DNA from: Oscillospiraceae bacterium
GTDB lineage: Bacteria; Bacillota; Clostridia; Oscillospirales; Ruminococcaceae
Length of the DNA: 9,405 bases
NCBI GenBank assembly: GCA_029062865.1
Contig: JAIDPG010000084.1
Coordinates: 1-9,405 of the forward strand
Direction of reading: 5' to 3'
The position numbers were made by a program, and so were the translations under genes. How positions within the stretch are numbered: the first letter of the stretch is position 1; every line of letters starts with the position of its first letter. This document shows, one piece after another, positions 1 to 8,466 of this stretch. A model generated the notes under the pieces. The model saw only the letters and a program-made list of their open reading frames with translations. It was not told the origin of the DNA and did no database searches.

Positions 1-4
1 AAAA

Positions 5-15
5 TGTGCTATAAT
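5..15 (+). promoter_or_regulatory. Extended -10 promoter for the BMP lipoprotein gene
   Basis: Positions 5-15 read TGTGCTATAAT, a perfect TATAAT hexamer (10-15) with a TG extension. The matching -35 box would lie left of the window and cannot be seen. Transcription from here would start near position 22, leaving a leader of about 94 bases before the GTG start at 116. I saw no purine or c-di-GMP riboswitch core and no strong hairpin in that leader, which is AT-rich. The same 11 bases recur at 9249-9259. Confidence 0.6.
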
Positions 16-100
16 GTAATTAGATGTTGTCCTAGATGGTGTTTTTCGCCAATTTTCGATATATTTCGATACTTACAGTAAATTTCAATCATAATATAAC

Positions 101-106
101 AGGAGG
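101..106 (+). promoter_or_regulatory. Ribosome binding site that fixes the GTG start of the lipoprotein
   Basis: AGGAGG lies nine bases before the GTG at 116. The in-frame TTG at 107 directly abuts this site and so cannot be its start. The GTG start also gives a textbook lipoprotein signal peptide. Confidence 0.8.
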
Positions 107-115
107 TTGTTTATT

Positions 116-1306
116 GTGAATTTCAAGAAGATAAAGTGGCTGAAGGCGATCGCTGCGGCGCTTGCTTTGGTGATGACGCTGGGGCTTGCGGCATGCGACA
201 AGGGCGAAGGCGAGAGCTCGTCGGAGTCGAGCGACACAAGCGGCGATGCCGAGCCTGCTGTCGTTCGCAAGGTCGGCTACATTTTCCGCGAGAGCGTGAC
301 GGAGCTGACGTTTACGGGGCAGATCTGCGAGCAGCGCGAGAGAGCGTCCAACCGCTCGAGCATGGAGACGTGCTATATCGACAACGTGCCGCTGTCTCAG
401 TTTGAGGACGCAGTCGTGGCGCTGTCCGAGGCGGGGTGCACGGATATTGTCGCGTGCAGTCCTACTTATCTCAACGTCGTGAATTCCTCCGTCGCTAAAA
501 AATACATGAACCTCGACTTCATCTGCTTCGGCGATCTGACCGACAGCCGCAACATCAGCGCGTACAGCGAAGCGCCGTATCAGGGCGCGTATGTCGCGGG
601 GCTTGTGGCGAGCTACAACTCCAAAACGAAGAAGATCGGCGTGGTTGCGGACTCGGCGCTGCCGGGGGCTTATCCCGTGATAAACGCCGTTCAGCTCGGG
701 ACGCTTGTGGTGAACGACGGCGGCGCGGAGGTCTATGTGGCGGGCGCTGAGAAAAACAGCGAGATCGAAGAGGCTATAGACGCGCTTCTCGACAACGGCT
801 GCGATGTTATTGTCTGCTACACGAACTCCGGGCACTCGGCGGATTACTGCCAGAAAAAGGGAGTTAAGTTCATCGGAAACCTCGATTATTCGGAATATGA
901 TGTCGAGCATGACTACTCGAAGATGCTGATGTACTTCTACTGCCACCGCGACGACTTCTTCCTCGCGCAGTTCAAATCGATGAAGCTTGACACGTGGACT
1001 CCCGATGTGTTTATCGGGGAGATGGGCAACAACGTCGTGAACGTTTCAAACGCGCTTCCCGAGGCGGCCAACGGCTCGCAGCACCTTATCGACGCGATCG
1101 TGCCGCGCCTTACAAACGGCTCGGCGAAGGTGTTCAAGGGCCCGCTGAAGGACACGAACGGCAGCACGCGCTATCTCGAAACGGACGTTATGACCGACAA
1201 GCAGATTGACACTATGGACTGGTACGTTCAGGGCGTGAAGAGAGCCGGGAACTTCCGGAAAATGGTGAGTGATCCGCTTAAGAGTTCACTTGAGATAAAA
1301 AGCTGA
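116..1306 (+). CDS. BMP/PnrA-family solute-binding lipoprotein
   Basis: A predicted 396-residue surface lipoprotein of the basic membrane protein (BMP) family. Members are substrate-binding parts of ABC importers, and the characterised PnrA/TmpC type binds purine nucleosides. The N-terminus has lysines (K4, K5, K7, K10), a hydrophobic stretch at about 11-26 and the lipobox LAAC, with Cys27 as the lipidated residue. A Ser/Glu/Asp-rich flexible linker follows at about 30-47. The binding domain starts at about residue 52 (KVGYIF) and shows family patterns: a VPLSQFEDAV segment, the strand DIVACSP, YQGAYVAGLVA, a KKIGVVAD strand, and a repeat of the fold with CDVIVCYTNSG. No permease or ATPase gene is adjacent, so it may share a transporter encoded elsewhere or act as a ligand sensor. 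Ligand specificity cannot be read from the sequence. The family call is firm; the nucleoside role is inferred. Confidence 0.88.
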   Translation: MNFKKIKWLKAIAAALALVMTLGLAACDKGEGESSSESSDTSGDAEPAVVRKVGYIFRESVTELTFTGQICEQRERASNRSSMETCYIDNVPLSQFEDAVVALSEAGCTDIVACSPTYLNVVNSSVAKKYMNLDFICFGDLTDSRNISAYSEAPYQGAYVAGLVASYNSKTKKIGVVADSALPGAYPVINAVQLGTLVVNDGGAEVYVAGAEKNSEIEEAIDALLDNGCDVIVCYTNSGHSADYCQKKGVKFIGNLDYSEYDVEHDYSKMLMYFYCHRDDFFLAQFKSMKLDTWTPDVFIGEMGNNVVNVSNALPEAANGSQHLIDAIVPRLTNGSAKVFKGPLKDTNGSTRYLETDVMTDKQIDTMDWYVQGVKRAGNFRKMVSDPLKSSLEIKS

Positions 1307-1314
1307 CGTTTTTT

Positions 1315-1357
1315 ATCAATTGATAATTGACAATTATGGTACGCCGCCTGCGGCGGC
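1315..1357. repeat. AATTGA-rich palindrome plus GCCGCC hairpin, intergenic element
   Basis: The gap after the lipoprotein gene begins with the palindrome ATCAATTGAT (1315-1324) and a second AATTGACAATT copy (1325-1335). It continues with a six-base-pair hairpin, GCCGCC (1343-1348), loop TGC, GGCGGC (1352-1357). From memory, this AATTGACAATT-then-hairpin layout resembles short intergenic elements that recur in some Clostridia genomes. Only one copy lies in this window, so its repeat status is an inference. Confidence 0.4.
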
Positions 1358-1362
1358 TATCT

Positions 1363-1393
1363 AAAAAATCCCCCGCGAAGCGGGGGATTTTTT
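1363..1393. terminator. Bidirectional intrinsic terminator between convergent genes
   Basis: Perfect 14-base-pair inverted repeat: left arm 1363-1376, GAA loop 1377-1379, right arm 1380-1393. The core is CCCCCGC/GCGGGGG, flanked by A6 on the left and T7 on the right, so each strand has a GC stem followed by a U-tract. It ends the lipoprotein transcript on the + strand. On the minus strand it begins at the stop codon of the giant c-di-GMP gene. Confidence 0.93.
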
Positions 1394-4300
1394 TAGTCTA
1401 CCGAAATAAGGAATGCTCTCTTTCCGTTCCATTGAATTTCCGTTGCTTGAGAAGTGATCTTCTCGTTAAGCGCGGAACTGAACGCTTCGATGCTGCCTGC
1501 TTTGTGAAGCTGCTTTACGGGGCAGGTCCCGTTGGGGTCGCCGTCACAAAGTCCCTCGTAGCAGCGCTTGCCGAGCTCGCTTTCGCCGAAACGCTTATCG
1601 AGCGCCTTGTTGCAATAGAGAATTTCCAGCGTTTCCGCGTCCGCGATGAAGAGCATCTGCGGGAAGTTGTCAAGCACGGATTTGAGGCTCTGCGCGCTGT
1701 TCACCGCGACGGCTCTTGTGCGGTACATCATAAGGAACATCGAAAGCACCTTCGAGATTATCACAAGCGAATCTATCTGATCCTGCGTCCAGAAGCGGTT
1801 GCTGCGGCACTCGTCAAAGCCAACGAAGCCCTTGTACTTGCCATTATCGAAAATCGCGCACTGCAATACGGATTTTATCCCCTGCCGCGAGAGAATTTCG
1901 CGCTGCGCGTCGGGGAGCTCGTTGATGTCGTGGCAATAGAATATCCCGTCGTCGTCCATATTGTCGCGATAATTCCCGCCGAGATCCTCCTCGTAGGAAA
2001 CCCTCGCGAGCGACTCCTTCTCGGACGGCACGCCCTCGCCGCACCACTCGAACGTGTTGCAGCAATAAAGCCCGTCGTCGGTGTCCTCGAAGATATACGC
2101 GCGGCTTACGTCAAACAGCTTGCCGACAAACGCCAAAATTCCGTTTATGCCCTCGTTTACGTCCGAGCTGGAATAAAGCGAGCTTATCACGCGCATTATT
2201 ACCGAAGCGGCGGTGTCCGGGTTGGAGCTTTGGACGGTCTTTGCTCTGCCGTGATCGGCAATGTCCTTGGTGCGGTAGGATTCCTCGCTCATTGTCGCGC
2301 TGTCGTAAAGCACGGCGCGGTTTTTGCCGAGGTTTTTCGCCTGATAGAGCGCGCTGTCCGCTTGCTTCAAAAGCCGCTTGTACTCGCGGTTCGCGGGGGA
2401 AACGGACGCGATGCCGATACTGCTCTTAACGCCGCCCGGGAGGGGCACTTTAATCTGCATAATATGCTCGAGAAGCTTGTGCGCTTTAGTTTCGGCGAGC
2501 GTTGAGGTCGCGCGCGGCAGGAACACGAAGAACTCGTCGCCGCCGTAGCGCCCGACAATATCCGTCTCGCGGAACTCCGCCTTTATCGTGGACGCGAACT
2601 TCTTCAAAAACTCGTCGCCGAACATATGCCCGAGCGTATCGTTTATGCTCTTGAAATCGTCCACGTCTATCATCATCAGCGCGCCGCCCGTGCTGCGCTC
2701 GAGCTCGGCGCGGATCTGCTCCTCGGTGGTCTGCTTGTTGAAGATGTCGACGCACAGCGTGTCGTACATCGCCTTTGCCTGGACGCTTTCGAGGCGCATT
2801 TCCTCGTCCTCAACGTCCTGCGCCATTCCCACTACCTTGAATATATTTCCGCTTTCGTCGAGAATGCTTTTGTACAATACCTTATAGCGCCGCGGATATC
2901 CGCCGATGACAACGTGAATGAGGACTTCCTCCTCGCCGGGATTTTTGGAGAGCTTCAACAACGTGCCAAGGAACACCTCGCGGTCTTCGGGAGGCACCAT
3001 AGCGAACATCTGAATTCGCTCCGAAATGTTCTCGACCACCTGCGTTTCGCTTTCGCCAGAGTGGATAAGGAACTTGAATTTGTCGGTGCGCGGATTGTAA
3101 TCGAAAACCATGATCCCGCTGCCGTTGAGCACCATTCGATACGTTTCCTCGCGAGCCTCCTCGCGCATACGGTTTTCTACCTGATCGGTAACGTCGGAAA
3201 GCGCGACGTATGCCATTACGGAATCATCGTCACTTACTATGCGATAGTGCGTTGCCACCCAGAGAGCCGCGCCGTTTGCGCGTTTTAGCTGAGTTATCTT
3301 GCTGCCCTCGTCGCCTTCCTCAACATAAACCCTGTTATTGAGGAACGCCCGCGCCATATCGAAATAGTTTTCGAGCGCCTGTTTGTCATCGCCGAAAATC
3401 TTGTTGACATAATCGCTTCGATAAAGCACAACAAGGTCGTCGCCCTCGAGCTTGGAAACGCCCACGCCCATCGGGATATGCGAAACCGTGCGGCGGAGGA
3501 GCTCGTCGGTCTGGCGCGCTCTTTCGCGCGCGACAACCTCATCGTGCACGACGTTTATCGTAGAAAGCGACGTGAGCACTCTGCCGTCCTTGCTTCTGTT
3601 GACGGAAATAGTAAGCCTGTTCCACTTGAACGTGCCGTCCGCCATTTTCATTCGCACGGTGACGGACTGCGGCTTATCCATGCTGTAAACATTGCCGACG
3701 AATTTCGCGTACTTTGCAAGGTCGTCGGGGTGGACGATAGGTCCCTGCTTCGCGGTCTCGTCGTTTTTAACGTCGCCGTATGTCAGATCGCCCGTGTAAT
3801 ACTCGACGATAGACGGCGAGCAGGTGGTCTTTTTCTCTACGTGGTCTATCTCGATAACCGTCGTGTGCGTAAGCTCCGCGACGAGCCCGTAAATGCGGTT
3901 CAGCTCGGCAACCTGCGCGAGCGTTACGGAATCGTCAACACGCGCCTTGTCTCTGATAAACAGCATACAAACGTCCGCAGTGAGGCGCACGAGCACCATT
4001 CCGAGACTGTGATATTCGCCGTCGCCGGTAGCGTCAAGAACGTCGACAACGCAATAGCTGTCCGTGAAGTCGGGGTTGTCGGCGGGGGCGAAGATAAACT
4101 CCTCGAAGGTTTTGAAGTCCTTTTCCGCGACGTATTTCTTGCCCCAGGAATTCACGGTCGCGTCGAGAGACGCGGGCTTTGCGCCCTTGATGCGCTCGGG
4201 GTCGCGGCGGTGGTAGGTGAGCCTTGTCGTGCGGTCGGAGTAGTTTAACTCCGCAACCTCGTCGTAAAGCCCCGCGTCGGCGTTTGAAGTGCGCTCGGCA

Positions 4301-7300
4301 ATGCGGTTTTTGGATTCCGCTCTCGCGAGCGTAACATCGCTTGCTGCAACTATGCAGCTTGTAACGCCCACGCCCGTTGTGCCTATCTCGTCAACGCGAA
4401 TTCGCACAACGTGAACGGAGCCGTTGCGCGTAATCTGCACGTCGCCCGTGCCCGCACCGCTGTCCATTGCCGTCTGGATAAGCTCGTCAATGCGCTCGGT
4501 GTTTTCGGGCGCGACGTCTAGCACGTTGTAGAATTTTTCGTTGGCGTAGGTTATCTCAACGCCCTTGGCGCTTAACTGAACAAGCGCGAGCCCCTCGTGG
4601 AAGTTGCGGACGATAGCCTCAAATTTCAAACGATCGTTATATCGATCGGAAATATCCAAGATGATTATCATATAAACACGGCTGTCTTCGTCGACGCTTG
4701 AAAGCGCTACGGAAAGCTCCAGCACGGCTTTCTCGCCGTTCCCGCGAGTTATATGATAAATAATGTTCGACTTACCGCCTGATTTGACCGCGTCCTCGAT
4801 ATTTTGCAGACCCTCCTCGTCAACGCCCGAGTAGACCTTCTCAAAGAACGAGAGGTCGTCGGTTCTGTCAACGCCGATAATTCTCCAGAAGCTTTCGTTG
4901 CTGAAGATGATATGCGCTTTTTTGTCTCCAGAAACCTCGAGCGTGAGTATTCCCGCGCCTATCTTGTTCATTACATTGTCGACGTTTACGCGCTCCTGCT
5001 CAAGCTCGAGCTTCGCGCGCTTCTGAGCGTCGATGTTGTTCGCGACGCTGAGTGTTCTCGCGATCTCGCCCGCCTCGTTTGTCGTGTGTACGATCGTAAA
5101 TCTCCACCAGTAATAGCGGTTGTCTTTTCTGTTTAAAAGGCGGAGCTCCTCGGAATATTTTCCGGGCTCGCGGATACCGCTGAACTCCATCGCCGTCCGG
5201 ATGTCGTCCGGGTGGACAAGATCGCCGAGCCTTTCTCTGGCTTGATCAAGTCCCTTCAGCTTGTTCAGATCTATACCGTAATCCGAAAGATCGCCGATGC
5301 TGAAATTAGAGTCGTTTTCAATATCAATATCCGTGATGACAGAATCGGTCGCGCCGAGAACCTCCTCGATCTCATTATAGGCAAGACGAAGCCGCCGCTC
5401 GCTTTCGAGCTGCTCGGTGATGTCGTTGAACGCGATGCAGAGTATCGGGTTTTCGTACGTTCCGCCAAGCCGACGGTGAACACCGTCGAGCACGCGCACG
5501 CTGCCGTTTTTGTCATAGCGGCGAACTGTCGCGTGGACAGCCTCGTCCGTGCGGAGCGCTTCAAGGCACGCTTCGCGGGAACGCTCAGCGTCCTCGGGCA
5601 CCATAAGCTCCCAGACGTTTACGTTCTCCTCGTTGAAGTCCTCGGGCGTGTAGCCCATGATCTTCATATAGCCGTTGTTTACGCGCAGAGCCTCAAGCTT
5701 GTTGTCGTACATCTCGTAAATGCCGAAGCCGCCGAACGCGCCGCTTATCAGCTTGGAGACAAGCGCGTTGCTTCCGAGAAGCTCGTTTACGTCGTCGCCC
5801 AGCGCGTAGGTCTCGATCTCCGCCTTGCCCGTCACGCCCTCCAGCGCGATGAGACGCGTCAGCTCCTCCTCGGGCACGGGGCGCGCGAAGTAGAAGCCCT
5901 GGATATACGCGCAGCCGACGCTCGACAAAAAGTCGAACTGCGCCTTTGTTTCAACGCCCTCGGCAAGCAGCGGAATATTCAGCCATTTGGACATTCTCGC
6001 GACGGACGTCACGATCGTGCCGACCTTGCCGTTTTTCTCGAAGCCCTGCATAAACTTCATATCGAGCTTCAGCACGTCTATCGGAATATCTTTCAGCGTA
6101 TTCAGCGACGAATAGCCGCTTCCGAAGTCGTCCATAAGCACGGGATAGCACTTTCCGCGGAGCTTGCCTATCGTCTCGAGAAGCTGCGCGGGGTTGTCGT
6201 TGTAGGCGCTTTCGGTTATTTCTATGCGGAAGAACTTCGGGTCTATTTCGTATTTGTCCGTAATTCCGCTTATCGTTTCGTAGAGCTTGGGGTCGTAGAG
6301 GCTCATACGCGAGATATTCACGGAAATCGGGAACTGCGGCAGGTTATTATCGCGCCGCCATTTCATATAAACACACACCTGCTCGAGAACGTAAAGATCG
6401 AGCTCGGCGATAAAGCCGTTCTTCTCGAAAACGGGGACGAACTTGCCGGGGTTTATCATGCCCTTTGTCGGGTGATTCCAACGGACAAGCGCCTCGGCGC
6501 TGACGAACTTCTTCGCCTTGATGCCGTAAACGGGCTGATAGTAAACGCAGAACTCGCCGTTTTGCAGCGCCCGGCGGCTGTCGTCTACTACGGACTGCTC
6601 CTCCAGCATAGCAAGGCGCATTTTCTCGTCGTAATAAGCGATGTGCTCCTGGAAGCTTCCGTTTATCGAGCGGCAAGCTATCGCGGCGCGGTCAGCCATA
6701 TTCTCTATCGACATAGAGCGGTCCGTTATCGTGTAAACGCCAATGTAATACTGAATTTCGTGCGACAGCAGCCCGCTTTCCGCGACCGCCTTCTGAACCG
6801 CCGCGAGGAGCGTCCTCGGGTGAACGCCGCGCTCGTTATACGGCGTTAATACCAAGAAATTATCCGCGAAAAAACGCGCGTAAATGCCCCTGTTCGTGAA
6901 AAGCTCGCGGACAGCGTTTGCTATTACCGTAAGAACCTTGTCGCCGACGTCGCGCCCTAACAAATCGTTTACGACTTTAAAGGAGCCGATGTTTAATCTC
7001 ATCAGCGAGAATTGAGTAAGCGGGTTTTCGTCGATCGTCTCGCGCGCGGTTTTTAAGAACGCGTGGCGGTTGTACAAGCCCGTAAGCGTGTCGTAATAAG
7101 CGGCGGTGCGCAGCTCGTCCTCGTAGCGCTTTTCCTTCGTGAGGTTCGTGATAAACGAGTACATATTCACTTTGCCGTTGTCGCCGTAAGTGAGCTGGCA
7201 GCGCATCGAAACCCAGAGCACGTGACCGTTGTTGATATCAACGCGGAACGCGTACTTAAAACTGCCGCCGTCCTCGGGGACCTCCGAGATGAGGCGCTTT

Positions 7301-8325
7301 ATCGTCATTGTGTCGTTTGTAGTAATGCCGTAGGACGGGTTCTGCGAGATAACCGCGAGGCACTCCTCAATGCTCGAGAAGCCGAGCATTTTCGCCAGTC
7401 CGCGGCTGATGAAAACCGTATGAAAGCGCCCGTTGTCGTCGCGCTCCGAGAAGGATATTCCGCCGGGGGCGTTGTTGAAAACGGTCTGGAGCAGCGACTG
7501 ATTTTCGCGGAGGCGCTTGCCGCTTTCCTCGGCGCGGAGCTCCTGCTGCTTTTCGGCGTTGATGTCGAGAAAGACGCAGTAGAGCTCGTTCATGCCATCC
7601 GTTTCGCCGATGCTGTCCGCCGCCACGCGGATCCACTGGCGAGCGCCGGGCTCATTTCTGTTGTCAACCGAAAACTCGAACGTGAAATTCTCCTCGGACT
7701 TCGCGCGGGTGACTATTTCCTCCAGCCAGTCGGGGCGCTTGGGCACCGCGAACTGCATCGCGAACTGATCCTCGCCCATATGGAAGAGGTTTATCAGCTT
7801 GTTATTAAAATATGTACACTCGCATTTTACGCCGTTGGTGCGAATAGTCGCAACGCCGCCAGGGAGGTTATCCATAAGCACGGAAAGCCGCCGCTCCGAC
7901 GTAATTTCCCCGCGGAGGCGCTCGTTTTCGCGGCGCATTTTGTCCATTTCGCAAAGGCGCAGGACGCTGCGAACGCGATAGCGAATAAAGCTCATATCCT
8001 CGCCGCGCGACAGGAAATCCACCGCGCCGAGCTCGAAGGCGCGCGCACGCGCGTTCGGGTCGCTGTCGGACGTTAGCGCGACGACGGGAATAAACCGCAG
8101 AACCTCGTCCTCGCTCATTATTCTGAGAATGTCATAGCCGTCGGGCTTGGGCATCAACATATCGAGCAGCACGACGTCGGGACGGTTTTCGCCGCGCATT
8201 TCCTCCAGCGCGTCTATGCCGTTGGTCGCCGTGACAAGCTCGTAATCCTCGCGCAGCATCTCCGACATAATCTCGATATTATTCTCCGAATCGTCCACGA
8301 TAAGGACGGTGTATTTTCTCTCCAT
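1393..8325 (-). CDS. Giant REC-PAS-GGDEF-EAL-PASn-GGDEF-GAF-PAS c-di-GMP regulator
   Basis: A predicted cytoplasmic protein of 2310 residues with no membrane segment. The ATG at 8325 follows AAAGGA by eight bases and starts an MERKYTVLIVDD receiver; longer in-frame starts would lie in the promoter.

Domains (approximate residues): receiver 5-122 (D11, D12, phosphoacceptor D55, T85); PAS 148-258 and 276-400; GGDEF 405-568, degenerate (FADNF at 486-490, metal aspartates replaced by N445 and G447); EAL 573-828 with E611, N670, E702, D732, D733, K753, E789 and Q809 all present, so phosphodiesterase activity is likely; then about eight PAS or PAS-like segments, 849-976, 982-1110, 1114-1230, 1232-1338, 1350-1460 (weak), 1472-1600, 1607-1720 and 1722-1845; GGDEF 1848-2010, intact (GGDEF 1928-1932, D1887, I-site R1919 to D1922), so cyclase activity is likely; GAF-like 2038-2202; PAS 2211-2310.

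The EAL normally follows a GGDEF near the C-terminus, whereas here the enzymes sit about 1000 residues apart. The EAL, GGDEF and REC calls are firm; PAS boundaries are rough. It is transcribed alone. Confidence 0.93.
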   Translation of the reverse strand: MERKYTVLIVDDSENNIEIMSEMLREDYELVTATNGIDALEEMRGENRPDVVLLDMLMPKPDGYDILRIMSEDEVLRFIPVVALTSDSDPNARARAFELGAVDFLSRGEDMSFIRYRVRSVLRLCEMDKMRRENERLRGEITSERRLSVLMDNLPGGVATIRTNGVKCECTYFNNKLINLFHMGEDQFAMQFAVPKRPDWLEEIVTRAKSEENFTFEFSVDNRNEPGARQWIRVAADSIGETDGMNELYCVFLDINAEKQQELRAEESGKRLRENQSLLQTVFNNAPGGISFSERDDNGRFHTVFISRGLAKMLGFSSIEECLAVISQNPSYGITTNDTMTIKRLISEVPEDGGSFKYAFRVDINNGHVLWVSMRCQLTYGDNGKVNMYSFITNLTKEKRYEDELRTAAYYDTLTGLYNRHAFLKTARETIDENPLTQFSLMRLNIGSFKVVNDLLGRDVGDKVLTVIANAVRELFTNRGIYARFFADNFLVLTPYNERGVHPRTLLAAVQKAVAESGLLSHEIQYYIGVYTITDRSMSIENMADRAAIACRSINGSFQEHIAYYDEKMRLAMLEEQSVVDDSRRALQNGEFCVYYQPVYGIKAKKFVSAEALVRWNHPTKGMINPGKFVPVFEKNGFIAELDLYVLEQVCVYMKWRRDNNLPQFPISVNISRMSLYDPKLYETISGITDKYEIDPKFFRIEITESAYNDNPAQLLETIGKLRGKCYPVLMDDFGSGYSSLNTLKDIPIDVLKLDMKFMQGFEKNGKVGTIVTSVARMSKWLNIPLLAEGVETKAQFDFLSSVGCAYIQGFYFARPVPEEELTRLIALEGVTGKAEIETYALGDDVNELLGSNALVSKLISGAFGGFGIYEMYDNKLEALRVNNGYMKIMGYTPEDFNEENVNVWELMVPEDAERSREACLEALRTDEAVHATVRRYDKNGSVRVLDGVHRRLGGTYENPILCIAFNDITEQLESERRLRLAYNEIEEVLGATDSVITDIDIENDSNFSIGDLSDYGIDLNKLKGLDQARERLGDLVHPDDIRTAMEFSGIREPGKYSEELRLLNRKDNRYYWWRFTIVHTTNEAGEIARTLSVANNIDAQKRAKLELEQERVNVDNVMNKIGAGILTLEVSGDKKAHIIFSNESFWRIIGVDRTDDLSFFEKVYSGVDEEGLQNIEDAVKSGGKSNIIYHITRGNGEKAVLELSVALSSVDEDSRVYMIIILDISDRYNDRLKFEAIVRNFHEGLALVQLSAKGVEITYANEKFYNVLDVAPENTERIDELIQTAMDSGAGTGDVQITRNGSVHVVRIRVDEIGTTGVGVTSCIVAASDVTLARAESKNRIAERTSNADAGLYDEVAELNYSDRTTRLTYHRRDPERIKGAKPASLDATVNSWGKKYVAEKDFKTFEEFIFAPADNPDFTDSYCVVDVLDATGDGEYHSLGMVLVRLTADVCMLFIRDKARVDDSVTLAQVAELNRIYGLVAELTHTTVIEIDHVEKKTTCSPSIVEYYTGDLTYGDVKNDETAKQGPIVHPDDLAKYAKFVGNVYSMDKPQSVTVRMKMADGTFKWNRLTISVNRSKDGRVLTSLSTINVVHDEVVARERARQTDELLRRTVSHIPMGVGVSKLEGDDLVVLYRSDYVNKIFGDDKQALENYFDMARAFLNNRVYVEEGDEGSKITQLKRANGAALWVATHYRIVSDDDSVMAYVALSDVTDQVENRMREEAREETYRMVLNGSGIMVFDYNPRTDKFKFLIHSGESETQVVENISERIQMFAMVPPEDREVFLGTLLKLSKNPGEEEVLIHVVIGGYPRRYKVLYKSILDESGNIFKVVGMAQDVEDEEMRLESVQAKAMYDTLCVDIFNKQTTEEQIRAELERSTGGALMMIDVDDFKSINDTLGHMFGDEFLKKFASTIKAEFRETDIVGRYGGDEFFVFLPRATSTLAETKAHKLLEHIMQIKVPLPGGVKSSIGIASVSPANREYKRLLKQADSALYQAKNLGKNRAVLYDSATMSEESYRTKDIADHGRAKTVQSSNPDTAASVIMRVISSLYSSSDVNEGINGILAFVGKLFDVSRAYIFEDTDDGLYCCNTFEWCGEGVPSEKESLARVSYEEDLGGNYRDNMDDDGIFYCHDINELPDAQREILSRQGIKSVLQCAIFDNGKYKGFVGFDECRSNRFWTQDQIDSLVIISKVLSMFLMMYRTRAVAVNSAQSLKSVLDNFPQMLFIADAETLEILYCNKALDKRFGESELGKRCYEGLCDGDPNGTCPVKQLHKAGSIEAFSSALNEKITSQATEIQWNGKRAFLISVD

Positions 8326-8386
8326 TATATTTATCCTTTCATAGGGTAATATTTTAAAGCATACTTCGCCATAATAATCTATTTTA

Positions 8387-8415
8387 ATTGTACTACATTT
8401 TGTGAAAAAAGTCAA
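8387..8415 (-). promoter_or_regulatory. Sigma-A-type promoter of the giant c-di-GMP gene
   Basis: Read on the minus strand, TTGACT (8415-8410) is followed after 17 bases by TACAAT (8392-8387). Transcription would start near 8380 and give a leader of about 55 bases before the ATG at 8325, with the AAAGGA ribosome site at 8339-8334. No operator palindrome or riboswitch was recognised in the leader. Confidence 0.75.
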
Positions 8416-8466
8416 GGGAAAGTTGAAAAATTTTGAGATTTTTGATGTGGTTGCTTCGCGCTAATT

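Noticed and set aside
16..100. Possible purine or c-di-GMP riboswitch in the lipoprotein leader
   Set aside because: The conserved core sequences of these riboswitches are absent, and only a weak four-pair hairpin near 38-50 can be drawn.
89..946. 285-codon open frame on the minus strand opposite the lipoprotein gene
   Set aside because: It is antisense to a gene with a signal peptide, lipobox and BMP-family motifs, and has no recognisable domain of its own.
1327..2505. 392-codon open frame on the + strand opposite the GAF/GGDEF end
   Set aside because: It runs through the perfect terminator at 1363-1393, has no ribosome binding site and lies opposite the GGDEF motif. The same reasoning removes the + strand frames at 2626-3288, 3478-4248 and 7063-8076.
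5212..6849. 545-codon open frame on the + strand opposite the EAL and PAS region
   Set aside because: It is antisense to a region whose minus-strand translation has clear EAL and GGDEF motifs. The long frame follows from GC-rich codons, and its translation shows no recognisable domain and only low-complexity Arg/Val/Ala-rich text.
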